Below are positions 1 through 9,482 of a stretch of DNA of 10,175 nt, one piece after another. The notes beneath the pieces are model-generated. The model saw only the letters and a list, made by a program, of their open reading frames with translations, searched no databases and was not told the DNA's origin. Both the position numbers and the translations under genes were made by a program. Position 1 is the stretch's first letter. Every line of letters starts with the position of its first letter. This DNA is from Eimeria necatrix (taxonomy: Eukaryota; Apicomplexa; Conoidasida; Eucoccidiorida; Eimeriidae), in assembly GCF_000499385.1 (NCBI RefSeq), contig NW_013652031.1, positions 1 through 10,175 on the forward strand, given 5' to 3'.

Positions 1-14
1 CCATAAGCAGTCTG

Positions 15-29
15 CACATACTGGCTGCA
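15..29 (+). repeat. 15-bp exact repeat, copy 1
   Basis: CACATACTGGCTGCA here is identical to 7415-7429. The flanks do not align between the two copies, so the match is limited to this core. Under equal base frequencies an exact 15-mer pair is expected about 0.05 times in a window of this size, so it is mildly surprising. It contains the ACTGGCTG word that recurs across the window. Confidence 0.6.
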
Positions 30-2441
30 AACGACTTGGACGCATAGAAAACTCCCTGCGGTAGACGCGCCGCAATGAACGTCTAGCAGTGCTTCTCGCA
101 CCAAACGATGCATCGTCACATTTCCACCAAGCAGCAAAGGAGGACTGGCATTTTTAGCAGCCGGTCGGACACCGAAAATTCGCGAGAAAACAGTCAGCAA
201 ACTCAAGATGTTTTTGCTGGACAGTTGTTTGCCGGCTTCACGGCACAAAGCAGCTTGGAAGAGCGTGATGCATTTGAAGGCCTGTTTTCGTTCCAGACGC
301 AGCTTTGACTGACGCTGCATACAACGACGCATAATGTCAAATTGGATACCAGAGGAAATATCAGACGAAAGGAGGAGTAAGTGTGGAAAGCTTTTACGCC
401 CACTCCATAGCCGTAAGGACGCGCGATGACTCTCAAGAGCCCGGGACTGAGGCTTGGCAGTTCACGTTCTCACAAGCTGCGGAAAAGGAGCGGCGCTGAC
501 ATTTTCAGCGTGTCGTAGCACGATTACGATGAGGGAGCGCTTCGCTGTGAAAAGGATCACGCTCATAACTAGCAATCTCTTCGGTGCCTCGTTGCTAGCT
601 CTGAGTGCCACTGTGCCAACAACGAGATCGCCTTACAAGCGAATGCGTGCAGCGAAACGGCCTTGCAACTGACTGCTGGAAATTTTCAAACTGTGGAGAG
701 AAGCACACTAGCCAAGGCACGCTGATAGAGTTAGCCTTGGTTCCAAACTGTGTTCTGCCATTGCTGGCGCATTCCTGCCACCGCAACCCCAAGAACAAGT
801 GCATAACGTTGTCAGTGGCGCGTTATTGCACCTACAGGTGAACAGTTCTATGCTGTCAGACCCGCACAAATGGCCACTGCGCGGTTTTCTTCCGCTGTGA
901 CATACTCCCTGGAAAACAAATTTTCTTTGCTGTCAGCAGGTTACATAGCCTAACCAAGTGACTGAAAAAAATGGGTCTTGTTTGAAATACAGGTATTTCT
1001 ATAGCTAGAATACGTATGTTTGTAACCTTTCTCTCTGGTAGGCTGCAAGCATCTCGTGTTTGGCTTCGATCCATGAGCCACGAAAATAAGCGCAAGCAAT
1101 TCACGTTATTCAAACTAACCCTCCAACAAAGGTGCACTTGCGAAAATCGTCTGCAGTGGCCTGTGAACATGAATGCTTCAAAAAGTCTGGCAGGCCCTTA
1201 AGGCCACAAACAAGCCTCTAACAAGTATAATCTGCAGCATACGTGAAATTACTTCTATATATAGCGCGATACAATAACAAGAACAAGAACACCTTTTTCA
1301 ATAGATCAAAACAAGATTTTAATTTCCCGTTGAAAGCAAGCCTGCGCGTATCTGCCCACAAGACCTTGACAGTATGCGTGCTGCACAAAGCGCAGATAGC
1401 GCTGTCCAACTCAGGAAAACCGGCCTCACTGCGAGCTTCGAAAAGCGGTGCGTTGATAAGAAACGCTTTTAAGATTAAAGGCAGGTACAAGCGCCGGCTT
1501 CATTAGAGATAGTGCGTTGGAACGCTACATAAGTGCCCAGAATTCATAAGCGAAATATCGAGATTTTTACTTCCCCGATGAATATTTGTCGTGTTTAATG
1601 AGTAAAATGGCATAAACATGTGAGATGAAAAAGGCATTGATAGATGCATCTAATGGCATGATTTCACTGTAGCATTTCAAGCCGACGACAAGAGCAGCGT
1701 GTCACAACACCTTGAACGATTTAACTGATAAGCCAGGCACGTCAAGACCACTGTCAGATTATTGAAGTACGGGAAAGCAGAAAGACGAATCGTAACATCT
1801 CAAAAAATATTCTGGTCAGCTCTTGCTTGCTTGAGCCAAGCTGTTTTCACTCACTGGCTGTGTCCCATGGGGTAGTCGGAGTCGTCTAGCAGGCATATTG
1901 AGCAAAACCAGCACTCGAGCAGGCAAATTGCTGGTAAACGTAGGACGTCGGAGAGCCTCAGAGCGCCACTCTTTCTTGCCGTTCCGCCAGTAGTAAAATC
2001 CGAAAACACCAACTGGAACATGATTTGCGGTTTTCGCTTAGCTAAATAAGAGCCCTTATCCAACATTATGGATATTGAGGCAAGCAACAGATTTCAGTAT
2101 TCACAGAAGCGACCAAAACAACTTCTTGTGAACCACATTAACAAGACGTACTTGCTAGACAAAAGCATGAAAGCATTCATTTACGTTTTGCAAGCTGCCA
2201 CAAGAGGAGTAACAGGACAAAGCGTAGAAAAATAGTTTAATCCCCAGACACTTCTAACGTCATGGCGTTAGCATTGAAACTTTTACAAGCCCCAGTAACC
2301 AATCCCAACAAAGGAAGGAAGGCCCTGTAGCGTCCGAGTGCTTCGACAGCAAGACGCTTGTGCAAGGCACAAAACATCACGGTGAAGCCCATCTGAGGAC
2401 TCCTACACAGCGGCGAAGACGTTTCGTTCATCAGCGATTGA

Positions 2442-2467
2442 ATGCTTTCATGATGCATGAAACGCAT
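2442..2467. other. Perfect-loop hairpin with one bulge
   Basis: ATGCTTTCATG (2442-2452) can pair with CATGAAA (2456-2462) plus GCAT (2464-2467) around a 3-base loop, with one bulged C at 2463. This gives 11 base pairs. It stands in otherwise unassigned sequence and is too short for a typical microRNA precursor. It may be chance. Confidence 0.3.
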
Positions 2468-3643
2468 GGATAATTTGCAGGCACTGAGAAACCGCCAAAT
2501 GCTCACTTCCTAGGGGATCGTCCGGCGAATCGGCAAATGCCACACCTGTGACATCGCGCCAAACGCTGAGCATTGAGACCAAAGGATCCTGCGAAATGTT
2601 TGGTTTCATCACAAAGCTAGGCCTGGGTGCTTGCGCACAGCAGCGAGCTGCATACTGACCATATATCCCGTGCGCGCGGGCTTGGCTTGGAACCAGGAAA
2701 TCCCTAGTGCATTGTACAGACGAAAAGCGTTCGGATATGAACTGAGCAAGCTACCCTACGCGTGAATAGCGGCTTGTTGCTATAACCTCCAGAAATCCAT
2801 TACGAGCTTTAACGTTTTTCTTATCGTTACTGCGAGACTGTGCATGGGTGTTTTCTGCCACAGAACGTGCGTTTACGGTAAGACAAAACATATAAACGCA
2901 AGGAGCAACCTAGTAACTCCTCCTTTCCTTTTCGACCAATTTGGTACAGCTAACAAGAATGTGACCTACCTGCATTCACGGCCTCAGGAAATACACCGAC
3001 ACAAGCACCAATATGCCAAAAAACAAATTCGTTTCGACAGATTTAGTAGAGCTATACACGTGACATACGCGTGTTTCCCCCTGAAATATTGAAGGCTGCC
3101 TCATAGGATGATTTGAATGTACTCGAGTCCGACGTGCACTTAGAGATCTGTGTGATGCTATAAAAAGCAGGCGCTGGAACACACATATATAGCACATCAA
3201 CTTGCTAAGGCAGTTAGACGCTTTTGTACATTAGATCAAATCTGTGTTGACATAGTGCGTGATCAGCATGCCTCGCCAGCACATGTTTGTTCGCCAGAAC
3301 GTCTCTTCACATGTCTCGAAAGAAATACTTAAGCCGGACTAACGCTGCACCTAACAAAATCTGAATCGACATTGCGTAGCCTGAAATAAAAGTGAGAATC
3401 CTCGTTCCGAGGTCCGAACATTCTACTCGTCGAACGTGAACACGTATAATTCTTCGAACGCAAGTTCCCCACAATTCTACACCCATAACGCAATTGTTCA
3501 AAAAGTACAGTTGGGCCACCAAATCAACAAGGATACTGTCAGCCGTCATGCCAGTATAGGTGTGTAGTACGCGCGGTGTAGATAAAAAATGCATTTAATC
3601 ATATTGAAATTCTTTGATTGCTTTTACTGCATGACAGGCACCA

Positions 3644-4102
3644 ATGCTTTTTGGAAAGGATTTTGAATGCTTCCGAACTGCGCGAAAAGAATCCATAATT
3701 TCAGTTGCCGTTGCACTTCACGGCGTAGCAGACTGGCTGCTACCCAAAGTTCGAGCAGCACGTCTCATTTTTGACGGACTGACTGGGTTTCTCATTAGGC
3801 GACAAGCATGCACCGCCTCGCAAAAGCGCAGCACATTTGAGCACGCTCCTCATATTTGTGTTCATCACCTACATTTCCGGCACTTGGCATGTTACGAATG
3901 CTTACACTCTGCAGGGAAATTATTATGCTACTTTGTCGCTACAGATACAAACGCAGGCGCAAATACCAGCACTGTGAGTAAAATGGAAAAGTTGAATTCA
4001 CCGCGCCTTCATCGACAATCCTTCCTCAAAGAGCAATATAATCAGGGATACGGAGTGCTTCTTTCACGGCAGTATAGAGCCCCAGCATATCTTCATCAGT
4101 AA
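3644..4102 (+). other. Open reading frame of 152 codons, coding status unproven
   Basis: This is the longest ATG-started open frame in the window. The frame is open from 3635, just after a TGA at 3632-3634. I do not recognise the product. The translation has a mixed N-terminal half with a short hydrophobic stretch (about residues 19-33). A dense His/Cys cluster follows at residues 67-88 (H67, H70, C72, H74, H75, H77, H80, C83, C86, H88), including a CxxC pair. The tail is polar. The cluster could suggest metal binding, but its spacing matches no zinc-finger class I know. The start context is poor, with C at -3 and C at +4. No AATAAA lies just downstream and no neighbour supports it. An open frame this long is expected by chance roughly once in several windows of this size. 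Confidence 0.12.
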
Positions 4103-5210
4103 GCCAACGCCGGATGAATGTGGAAGCAGAGACGCTTGCGACCTGCGCGTATTTTCAAAAGATTGTCATCGGTAACGTGATATTCAAAAAACTAAAGCCA
4201 ACGCGCTGAGTTATATAAGCTGACTAGCAACGGAAAGTAGTTAGTGTGTAAAAGTTTTATCTGTAGCCACAGTCGTGAACGTAGCTCCGCTAATTATCGT
4301 GAAGACCTCCAGCGCATGAAGACAATGAAGATTTAGCTTCCACTCTCCTTGAACAGTTACGATGGTTTGACATTAATTCAGGGCAATACGCGGAGCATTA
4401 TTTATTTCTGCGTTATGAGGTTGGCTTCAACGCTGTGTCGAGTAGAAGTATCAACTCTTCTTCACTAAAGTATGTAAGAGCTTACAAGATGCTGTTAACT
4501 AGATCTATCCGTTCGGCTTTAATTCTTGGTTAAGCTTATGACAAAATCCAAAACAGCCGTGTTTTCGTGTGTGCATTGACTCGCTGAGAGGATTTTTGGA
4601 AAGCATATCATGAAGATGTCAATACCTCAAGTGCTGCGCAGCCTGAAGTTGCACCAATTGCCGTTTTCCTGAGACGAAAATCAGGAAGAAGATGCAAGCA
4701 CACATATGAGCTTTCGTATTCCTAGACAGGTGGATGGCATACGGCAAATGACACGTCACACTATATATCTTAATGACGTAGAGTCAGGACGGGACGCCTC
4801 AACCCCAACCAGACAACGCAGGAGTCTTATAGCTCAGTGCAATTTTCCCTGAAGTTTTATCTCGCCCAAACTATCGAAACGAGCGAATGGCAGCAGTCCA
4901 ACTCGCTGTGGACTGTGGCTTCAAAAAACCCGTGAGCCATATGTGGCAGAAGAGGAGTTTCTGCGAACATTCTTTAGCGTACGCATTTCTGGTTGTAGGC
5001 AATTTTCTTGCCAATCATTTTCATCTCATAAAAATTGTTGGCGGCGTCCTAGCCATGGTGTTTAAATCTTCCTGCTTATTGAGAATACATTATCGTGTCG
5101 CGCGCTATGAAGTAGCGGCCGCATTCGTATTTTCCTCATACGGGCTTTGAAATGTGTGAAGTTATCAGGCTTGCCTGAAAGGGCTTTACATTCCGAGCTG
5201 CAAGCATTAC

Positions 5211-5224
5211 AGTTGCATTGCACA
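5211..5224 (+). repeat. 14-bp direct repeat, copy 1
   Basis: AGTTGCATTGCACA recurs exactly at 5260-5273, starting 49 bases downstream. Under equal base frequencies the chance of an exact 14-mer pair this close together anywhere in the window is about 0.002. The spacer between the copies shows no repeat structure of its own. Confidence 0.6.
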
Positions 5225-5259
5225 ACAGTACATCCACGTGGGATGCCATGGATAGCAGT

Positions 5260-5273
5260 AGTTGCATTGCACA
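5260..5273 (+). repeat. 14-bp direct repeat, copy 2
   Basis: Exact copy of 5211-5224. The bases on either side differ (TTAC before copy 1, CAGT before copy 2), so the duplicated unit is confined to the 14-mer. Possible origins are a target-site-like duplication, paired binding sites, or a decayed tandem repeat. No insertion-like element lies between the copies. Confidence 0.6.
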
Positions 5274-5445
5274 GGTCGACTTTGGCTAGCCCTTTTGCGT
5301 ATACGTACCTACGCGAACTTCTTGTAATTGCAGACAATGCCGAAGCCTCAGGAATGATAGTTCAAGTTGCCATTCTGCGACTACCACCAAAAGCATCCGG
5401 CAACTGCTTTTAGTAGTATACACAACGTTCGCCGCAGCATCCATA

Positions 5446-5682
5446 ATGATGAATTGTGAGAAAAGAAGATTGCAAGACTTCGCGGTTTGGGATGAAGTGA
5501 ACACCTTGTGCAGCCCGATAAGCCAACAAAATTTATATCCTGTGATTTCACTATTTCTGGAGCAAGCCCGTGCAAAGTGGTCAGAAGAAGAATGTGACAA
5601 AAGCTATTCTGAAAGCCACGATGAAGAGCGCGATGACTTGCAAGTGTTGCAGGTAATTGCCAAAAGCTGCCCTTTCTTGTGA
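5446..5682 (+). other. Short acidic open frame, candidate exon
   Basis: The frame starts with two consecutive ATG codons, both with A at -3, and ends with TGA after 78 codons. The product is not recognised. It begins with a basic patch (KRR, residues 6-8), has a mixed middle segment, and carries an acidic, serine-rich run at residues 46-64. At codon 69 the sequence reads CAG|GTAATT (5650-5658), a good match to a splice donor falling exactly between codons. This would fit a coding exon of about 69 codons followed by an intron. Against this, two minus-strand frames are open over the same bases, the size is within chance expectation, and no matching downstream exon is obvious. Confidence 0.15.
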
Positions 5683-6172
5683 GCGATGACACGCCAGATA
5701 TAGCAGTATCGGGCGCGGGGTAGGCTCCCAGTCATAGTAAGTTTAACGCGTAGCGACAATCTGCAACTGTGTGATCTAAACTGCCCGTGTATGCACTACC
5801 TCCAGTAAGATCTGGCGGCAAAGGATGCTAGCCATCTTTGAACGGTGCCGGCAGCATCCTTATGCTCAAATGTTGTCACTTATCTCTATATTTCGCCTTC
5901 TGTTCAAGTGTGTGTATACATTGGACTCCACTATCGATTAGGATGGTACCAATACAACCATTTAGTTGAGTATAATGGTATCTACTGACTAGCTCAGCAT
6001 ATTTCCATACTCGCCGCATGCGTTCACTGGCAGGCGACAGCGTCAAGCCTAGCCGAAATGCTGTCTTTTTCAAAGTCATAGCTTACTTTGGTCCACTGTG
6101 AATCCGCGAAATCAATTGGCCCTTTTCATCCAAAATATCACAACTCGTCTCGCTTCGCCCACAAGAGGCTGA
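5683..6172. other. Unassigned gap
   Basis: Nothing longer than 67 codons is open in any frame, apart from a minor frame entering from 6088. I see no RNA gene, repeat or clear regulatory site here. If 5446-5682 and 6173-6595 were exons of one gene this would be intron, but I found no direct support for that. Confidence 0.5.
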
Positions 6173-6595
6173 GTCTGTATCTACGTACTGGCTGTACTCC
6201 AGGTGAAAAATTCAGCATTTCTCGCCAGAGCATGCGTGCTCGTGATTGTTGCTTTGCATGTCAGCAGCACATGCGATTCGGCAACCTATGCTATCTCGTC
6301 AGTCAAAGGAACCTCAACAAGGCTGTCGTGCACACAGCACCGCTGGTTCAAGAAACATAACTTCTCACCACAACAAAAAGAACACATTGCCAATATTATA
6401 AAAACAAGGGCAACGCAACTAATATATCAAAGTGGTGTTCGCAGCAGTTACGGGGAAAAATGCAGTGAAAGACCGTTCTGCAGCTTGTACGTTCGTGTTG
6501 CCTTCGTCCTGATCAAAAGCATGCCTGGAAGTGTGCGCACTCCAAACGCTTACAGGCTGCGAGAATACATATTGGAGTTCTCGCAGTCTTCGTAG
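6173..6595 (+). other. Open frame with a leader-like hydrophobic run, candidate internal exon
   Basis: The frame opens after a TGA at 6170-6172 and ends with TAG at 6593-6595. It has no ATG until 6521, so it could be coding only as an exon reached by splicing. Counting from the GTG at 6203, which follows the acceptor-like TACTCCAG, there is one basic residue (K2) and then a strongly hydrophobic stretch at residues 5-20. SSTCDSA follows, where a signal peptidase could cut. The rest has three cysteines (43, 87, 93) and basic patches, and I match it to no family. A second plus-strand frame (6088-6360) is open over part of it, which lowers confidence. The hairpin at 6554-6589 lies at its 3' end. 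Confidence 0.13.
6554..6589. other. 12-bp hairpin
   Basis: CTGCGAGAA (6557-6565) is the exact reverse complement of TTCTCGCAG (6578-6586) across a 12-base loop. Pairing extends outward by one G-U, one G-C and one A-U pair, giving 12 pairs in all. It ends a few bases before the stop at 6593-6595. There is no T-run after it, so it is not a bacterial-style terminator. An RNA structural element or chance are both possible. Confidence 0.35.
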
Positions 6596-6842
6596 CTAAC
6601 AATACAGCACAACTGCTCCTGCTGAGCGGGTAAAACGCCTCATCCACGATTCATGCGCAAATACGCCAACACACCCACTGAATATCCCTCAGTGGGATTC
6701 CTACAGAGGCTTAAAAGAATCAAGAAATGCCTCGATGAAACAGTTGCTGCAACTTAATCACGAGTAAAATCAGGAATCACATCAAAAGAAAAAATATACT
6801 CTCAACAAAACGTGTTGACCAGCACACAATCCTCACAAATAA

Positions 6843-7109
6843 AGCACGACATTATACATAGCTCCGGATATTTTATGGGCGCCAGTAAATGTGATATCTC
6901 ATGGTAACGTCCAGCTGCGCTCACTCCCTAGCAAATTGCTGCCACTTAGCTACGGACCTCGATGGTTCTTCGTACTAGGCTACATGCCATATTACTATCA
7001 TAACGCACACTCCAAGGTAACGTTTGCAGGGGAAAAAGATTGCATCTTGCTTCTAAAAAGTCATCATGCGGACCCTATAGGAGAAGTATGGATGCGCTGT
7101 GTCCTGTAG
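6843..7109 (+). other. Open frame followed by a poly(A)-like signal, candidate terminal exon
   Basis: The frame opens after a TAA at 6840-6842 and ends with TAG at 7107-7109. The first ATG is internal, at 6984. A pyrimidine-rich acceptor-like TCACTCCCTAG ends at 6931. AATAAA occurs at 7184-7189, 75 bases after the stop, a normal distance for a short 3' UTR. The product is not recognised. It is rich in aromatic residues in the middle (WFF, then YYY) and has one cysteine about 16 residues before a tryptophan close to the end. An AATAAA within 100 bases of a given stop is not rare by chance. Confidence 0.12.
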
Positions 7110-9134
7110 AGACCTGTTATGCAGCACTTGCTTCAAGATAATGAGAAATTCTATGATAACCGCTTTGCAACAGCTAATATGCTAATAAAGATTTAATCAG
7201 GCACTTCTTACTTGAGTTCACGAACGTGGGAAAGACACACGGTTAAATGCGATGACGCTGAGGATACCAACTAGGTAATCGTCTTCCCATGCACAGCGTA
7301 CATAATCGATTTAGACCTCTCTCCTGCTGCTCAAAACGTTTGCTCGACTATTAATTGGGGGCAGACTTCCCAAGACTTCTCATCGGAACTTTAAAATTAA
7401 CTGGCGCTTGTGTCCACATACTGGCTGCAGGCATGTCGAAACGCCTCTGCAGTACTGGACTGGTCGCCACAACGCGGCTGAATGTACCTCGGTAGGGCAA
7501 GAATGCAAATAATCTGAATGCGCCAGCAGACAGCCGATATTCAGCAAGACTGCTGAAAACGCCACAAATCCGGTCACAGGCTTCCATGGATACAATCAAA
7601 ATGACTGTGCTGCGCCCGACTAGTGTATGAGTCTTCAAATCAACTTATATATGGCTACTCAGCGTTTCAATAATGATGCTTTCTAGGCAGTACGCAAGAA
7701 ACGCGATGCAAGAATGCCTTGACTTTTTGCAAGGTCTTGTGCCCCCCATTCGCAGCCAAGCAGTTCTGATTTGCATAGCATTTTGAACACTTACGGGCTG
7801 TAACAAGAAACTATGCAACTTTGAATATCTCCTTACAGAGCAAATAACAGCAGATGCTGATGAAGCCTGTAAAACGTCGTCAGTGGCAACTGATAATCCG
7901 AAAGTCTTCCAACTTTCTCGCTTTAAGACTATGCTCAAGCCGTCACAAGTTTTGGCAGAATCTTCAACTTGAGCAGAACTACTGAAGCACGTTTGGAGCT
8001 TTTGTTTGCAGAAGCAGCGACGGTACACGTAGGAATGCAACAAGAAGCATTCTGGCAGTCTCTGCCTTTAGACAGTAGCCATATTACTCAGATAAAAGCC
8101 GTTGATAGGGCAACAAATGGCTCACTGCGCTTACGCTTCTCCCCACGTATCTGGTGTAGCAACGGATCTCATGTTGCCGAGGCGACCTAGAAAACAAATG
8201 ATTCCCAAATGGCTATCGCCAAACGGAACATACTCCCTAAAAGCTCGTTTTAAATGGCATTTATTATTTTGAAAGTATCCACAGGACTTCTATTCCCCAC
8301 GCGGAATCGGCTAAAGCTGCGGTGGAGGCATTATGCAAAAACGAAAACATCGCAACACATTCTGTCATTTATTCAAAAGTTGGGCTCCAGCTTTTTGTGA
8401 AGGAGGGTGCATCACGACCTGTGCACATCGTATATGCGCATAACTTCACCCTTGAACAGAGAGCATCATGTAGTACCTTGCGGACGAAAAGGCTTTCCGC
8501 TTCGTGCTGCTGATGTTGAACCGCATCACAAGTACACTGGACGAATGTCTGCTTTGTGCGACAGTACCAAAAAAAATGGCACCAGTGAAACACAAGACCT
8601 TTACACAAACGGAGCACAAACTACGTTTGTCACAACTTTTCCGGAGCTTCACGACGGCTTGACAGATGGACAATCTTTCCATGCATCACTTGCAATGCAG
8701 CCTCCGAAATTAGCGCCAAGAACGCATAACACACTAAAATACTTTTTGCACACATAAACCCTTTTAATGCTGCCCCATTCTTGACCGTACGAAGCAGATT
8801 AATTCCACATTTTTTCGCGCCACAGTATATTATGGCTGTTAATACATACTGGCTGTCAAAACAAAGGCATCTTGGAATGCGCTCACCGGGCTCACGTGTT
8901 TTCCATTGTCTTTTCATGCATGTCAGCAACAACATCCCTGGCGTAAGCTGAATACAGCCTCAAAATGAATCTACACTGAAGAGCCATGCCATCACGAACC
9001 CTAGAGCTTCTGTTCCAAATTAGTAGCACCTCACCACGACGAAATAAAACAGTCATCGTATCTCTAAGAGCAGACGCAGTAATTCTAGGTGCTCAGGTAG
9101 ATCACTCCTAGTAAAAATGTGAGCTGCCGAATGA
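7110..9134. other. Unassigned stretch, no gene recognised
   Basis: The two longest open frames are a minus-strand one (7645-8043, 132 codons) and a plus-strand one (8407-8757, 116 codons). Neither begins with ATG, and neither resembles a protein I know. Pairs of frames overlap on opposite strands at 8369-8757, as expected of non-coding DNA. Other visible items are AATAAA words at 7184 and 9043, an 8-A run at 8569-8576 (the longest single-base run I noticed in the window), and copies of the ACTGGCTG word at 7420 and 8848. Confidence 0.55.
7415..7429 (+). repeat. 15-bp exact repeat, copy 2
   Basis: Identical to 15-29. A shortened version, ACATACTGGCTG, lies at 8844-8855, and TACTGGCTG lies at 6186-6194. 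No function is known to me for this word. A recurring protein-binding site or a relic of a dispersed repeat are both possible. Confidence 0.6.
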
Positions 9135-9482
9135 CCAAGCATACATATTACACGGTTTCTCGACATACAGCTTTGTATTTCGTATACTGCAAGAAACCGC
9201 TTGCAACAGAGGCAAGTAACCTTTGATTACGGGGTCGATAGGTGTACACTCAAGCCCCACATGAATTTCTTCAGAGGCCCTCTTAATTCATACCAGCTGG
9301 GAAAAGGCAGTTTTCCAGGCTTAGCTGCTTCTCCCTCTCAGCTGTATTGGACTCTGAAAAACGGAAACCATTTTCCTGTGCAAAAAGAAGAATATGTGCA
9401 AGCTAGCCAGACGCGGAGACACCTACGCCCTGATATATCACCGCTTCCAAGCACTGCAACTGTAGTATGTTCTCAGCGTTAA
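9135..9482 (+). other. Open frame of 116 codons, coding status unproven
   Basis: The frame opens after a TGA at 9132-9134 and ends with TAA at 9480-9482. The only early ATG is at 9261, which would give 73 residues and has a poor context. The translation has a balanced composition and reads somewhat like protein (FRGPLNSYQLGKGSFPG within it), ending in a basic, proline-containing tail. I cannot assign it to a family. No long competing frame overlaps it, which is slightly in its favour. No poly(A)-like word follows closely. Confidence 0.12.

Larger units (their letters stand above)
1..3643. other. Unassigned, probably non-coding stretch
   Basis: No open frame here exceeds 104 codons, and I recognise none of the translations. 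The longest lie on the minus strand (856-1170, 3307-3594, 1218-1490 and 2237-2506) and show no domain, no repeated motif and no convincing start context. I found no tRNA by looking for B-box-like GGTTCRA words, and no rRNA, long tandem repeat or terminal-repeat element. Small items only are visible: a TATAAAAAG word at 3159-3167, an AATAAA at 3385-3390, a CTTGCTTGCTTG run near 1822, and a short GC-rich patch near 2668-2681. None has a gene attached to it. Introns or untranslated exons cannot be excluded. Confidence 0.6.
4103..5445. other. Unassigned stretch, no gene recognised
   Basis: Open frames here reach at most 91 codons, and several overlap on both strands around 5060-5445, which argues against any one being real. 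I recognise none of the products. Visible items are a TTATATAAG word near 4212, an interrupted hairpin at 4889-4920 and the 14-bp direct repeat at 5211/5260. One frame is open without an ATG from 5290 into the frame that starts at 5446. Confidence 0.55.

Noticed and set aside
368..383. AAAGGAGG followed after 5 bases by GTG, resembling a bacterial ribosome-binding site.
   Set aside because: The frame that follows stops after 9 codons at a TAG. No bacterial-style genes are packed around it.
3159..3167. TATAAAAAG, a TATA-box-like word.
   Set aside because: No initiator or coding start is identifiable downstream, and similar words also occur near 2888 and 6397 without genes.
3725..3743. Hairpin GTAGCAG/CTGCTAC with a 5-base loop, overlapping one ACTGGCTG copy.
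   Set aside because: Within chance expectation, and the other ACTGGCTG copies are not in hairpins of this kind.
4889..4920. Interrupted hairpin with a 7-bp core (CAGTCCA/TGGACTG).
   Set aside because: About six perfect 7-bp stems with short loops are expected by chance in a window this long.
6335..6362. GGTTCAAGA, resembling a tRNA B box.
   Set aside because: No A box or cloverleaf-forming arms are present upstream at the expected distance.
6674..6696. 8-bp hairpin CCCACTGA/TCAGTGGG.
   Set aside because: About one such stem is expected by chance, and there is no T-run or gene end beside it.
7000..7109. C-x(15)-W spacing near the end of the 6843-7109 frame, loosely recalling the C-terminal part of tick salivary lipocalins.
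   Set aside because: The similarity is a few residues by eye. The usual C-terminal segment after the tryptophan is missing and no upstream lipocalin exons are recognisable. A profile search of this frame against the tick histamine-binding family would settle it.
7645..8043. 132-codon minus-strand open frame.
   Set aside because: It has no ATG near its start, no recognisable motif and no splice-like boundaries that I could see.
8400..8757. AAGGAGGG next to a GTG opening a 116-codon plus-strand frame.
   Set aside because: There is no spacing between the purine run and the GTG, the product is not recognisable, and opposite-strand frames are open over the same bases.
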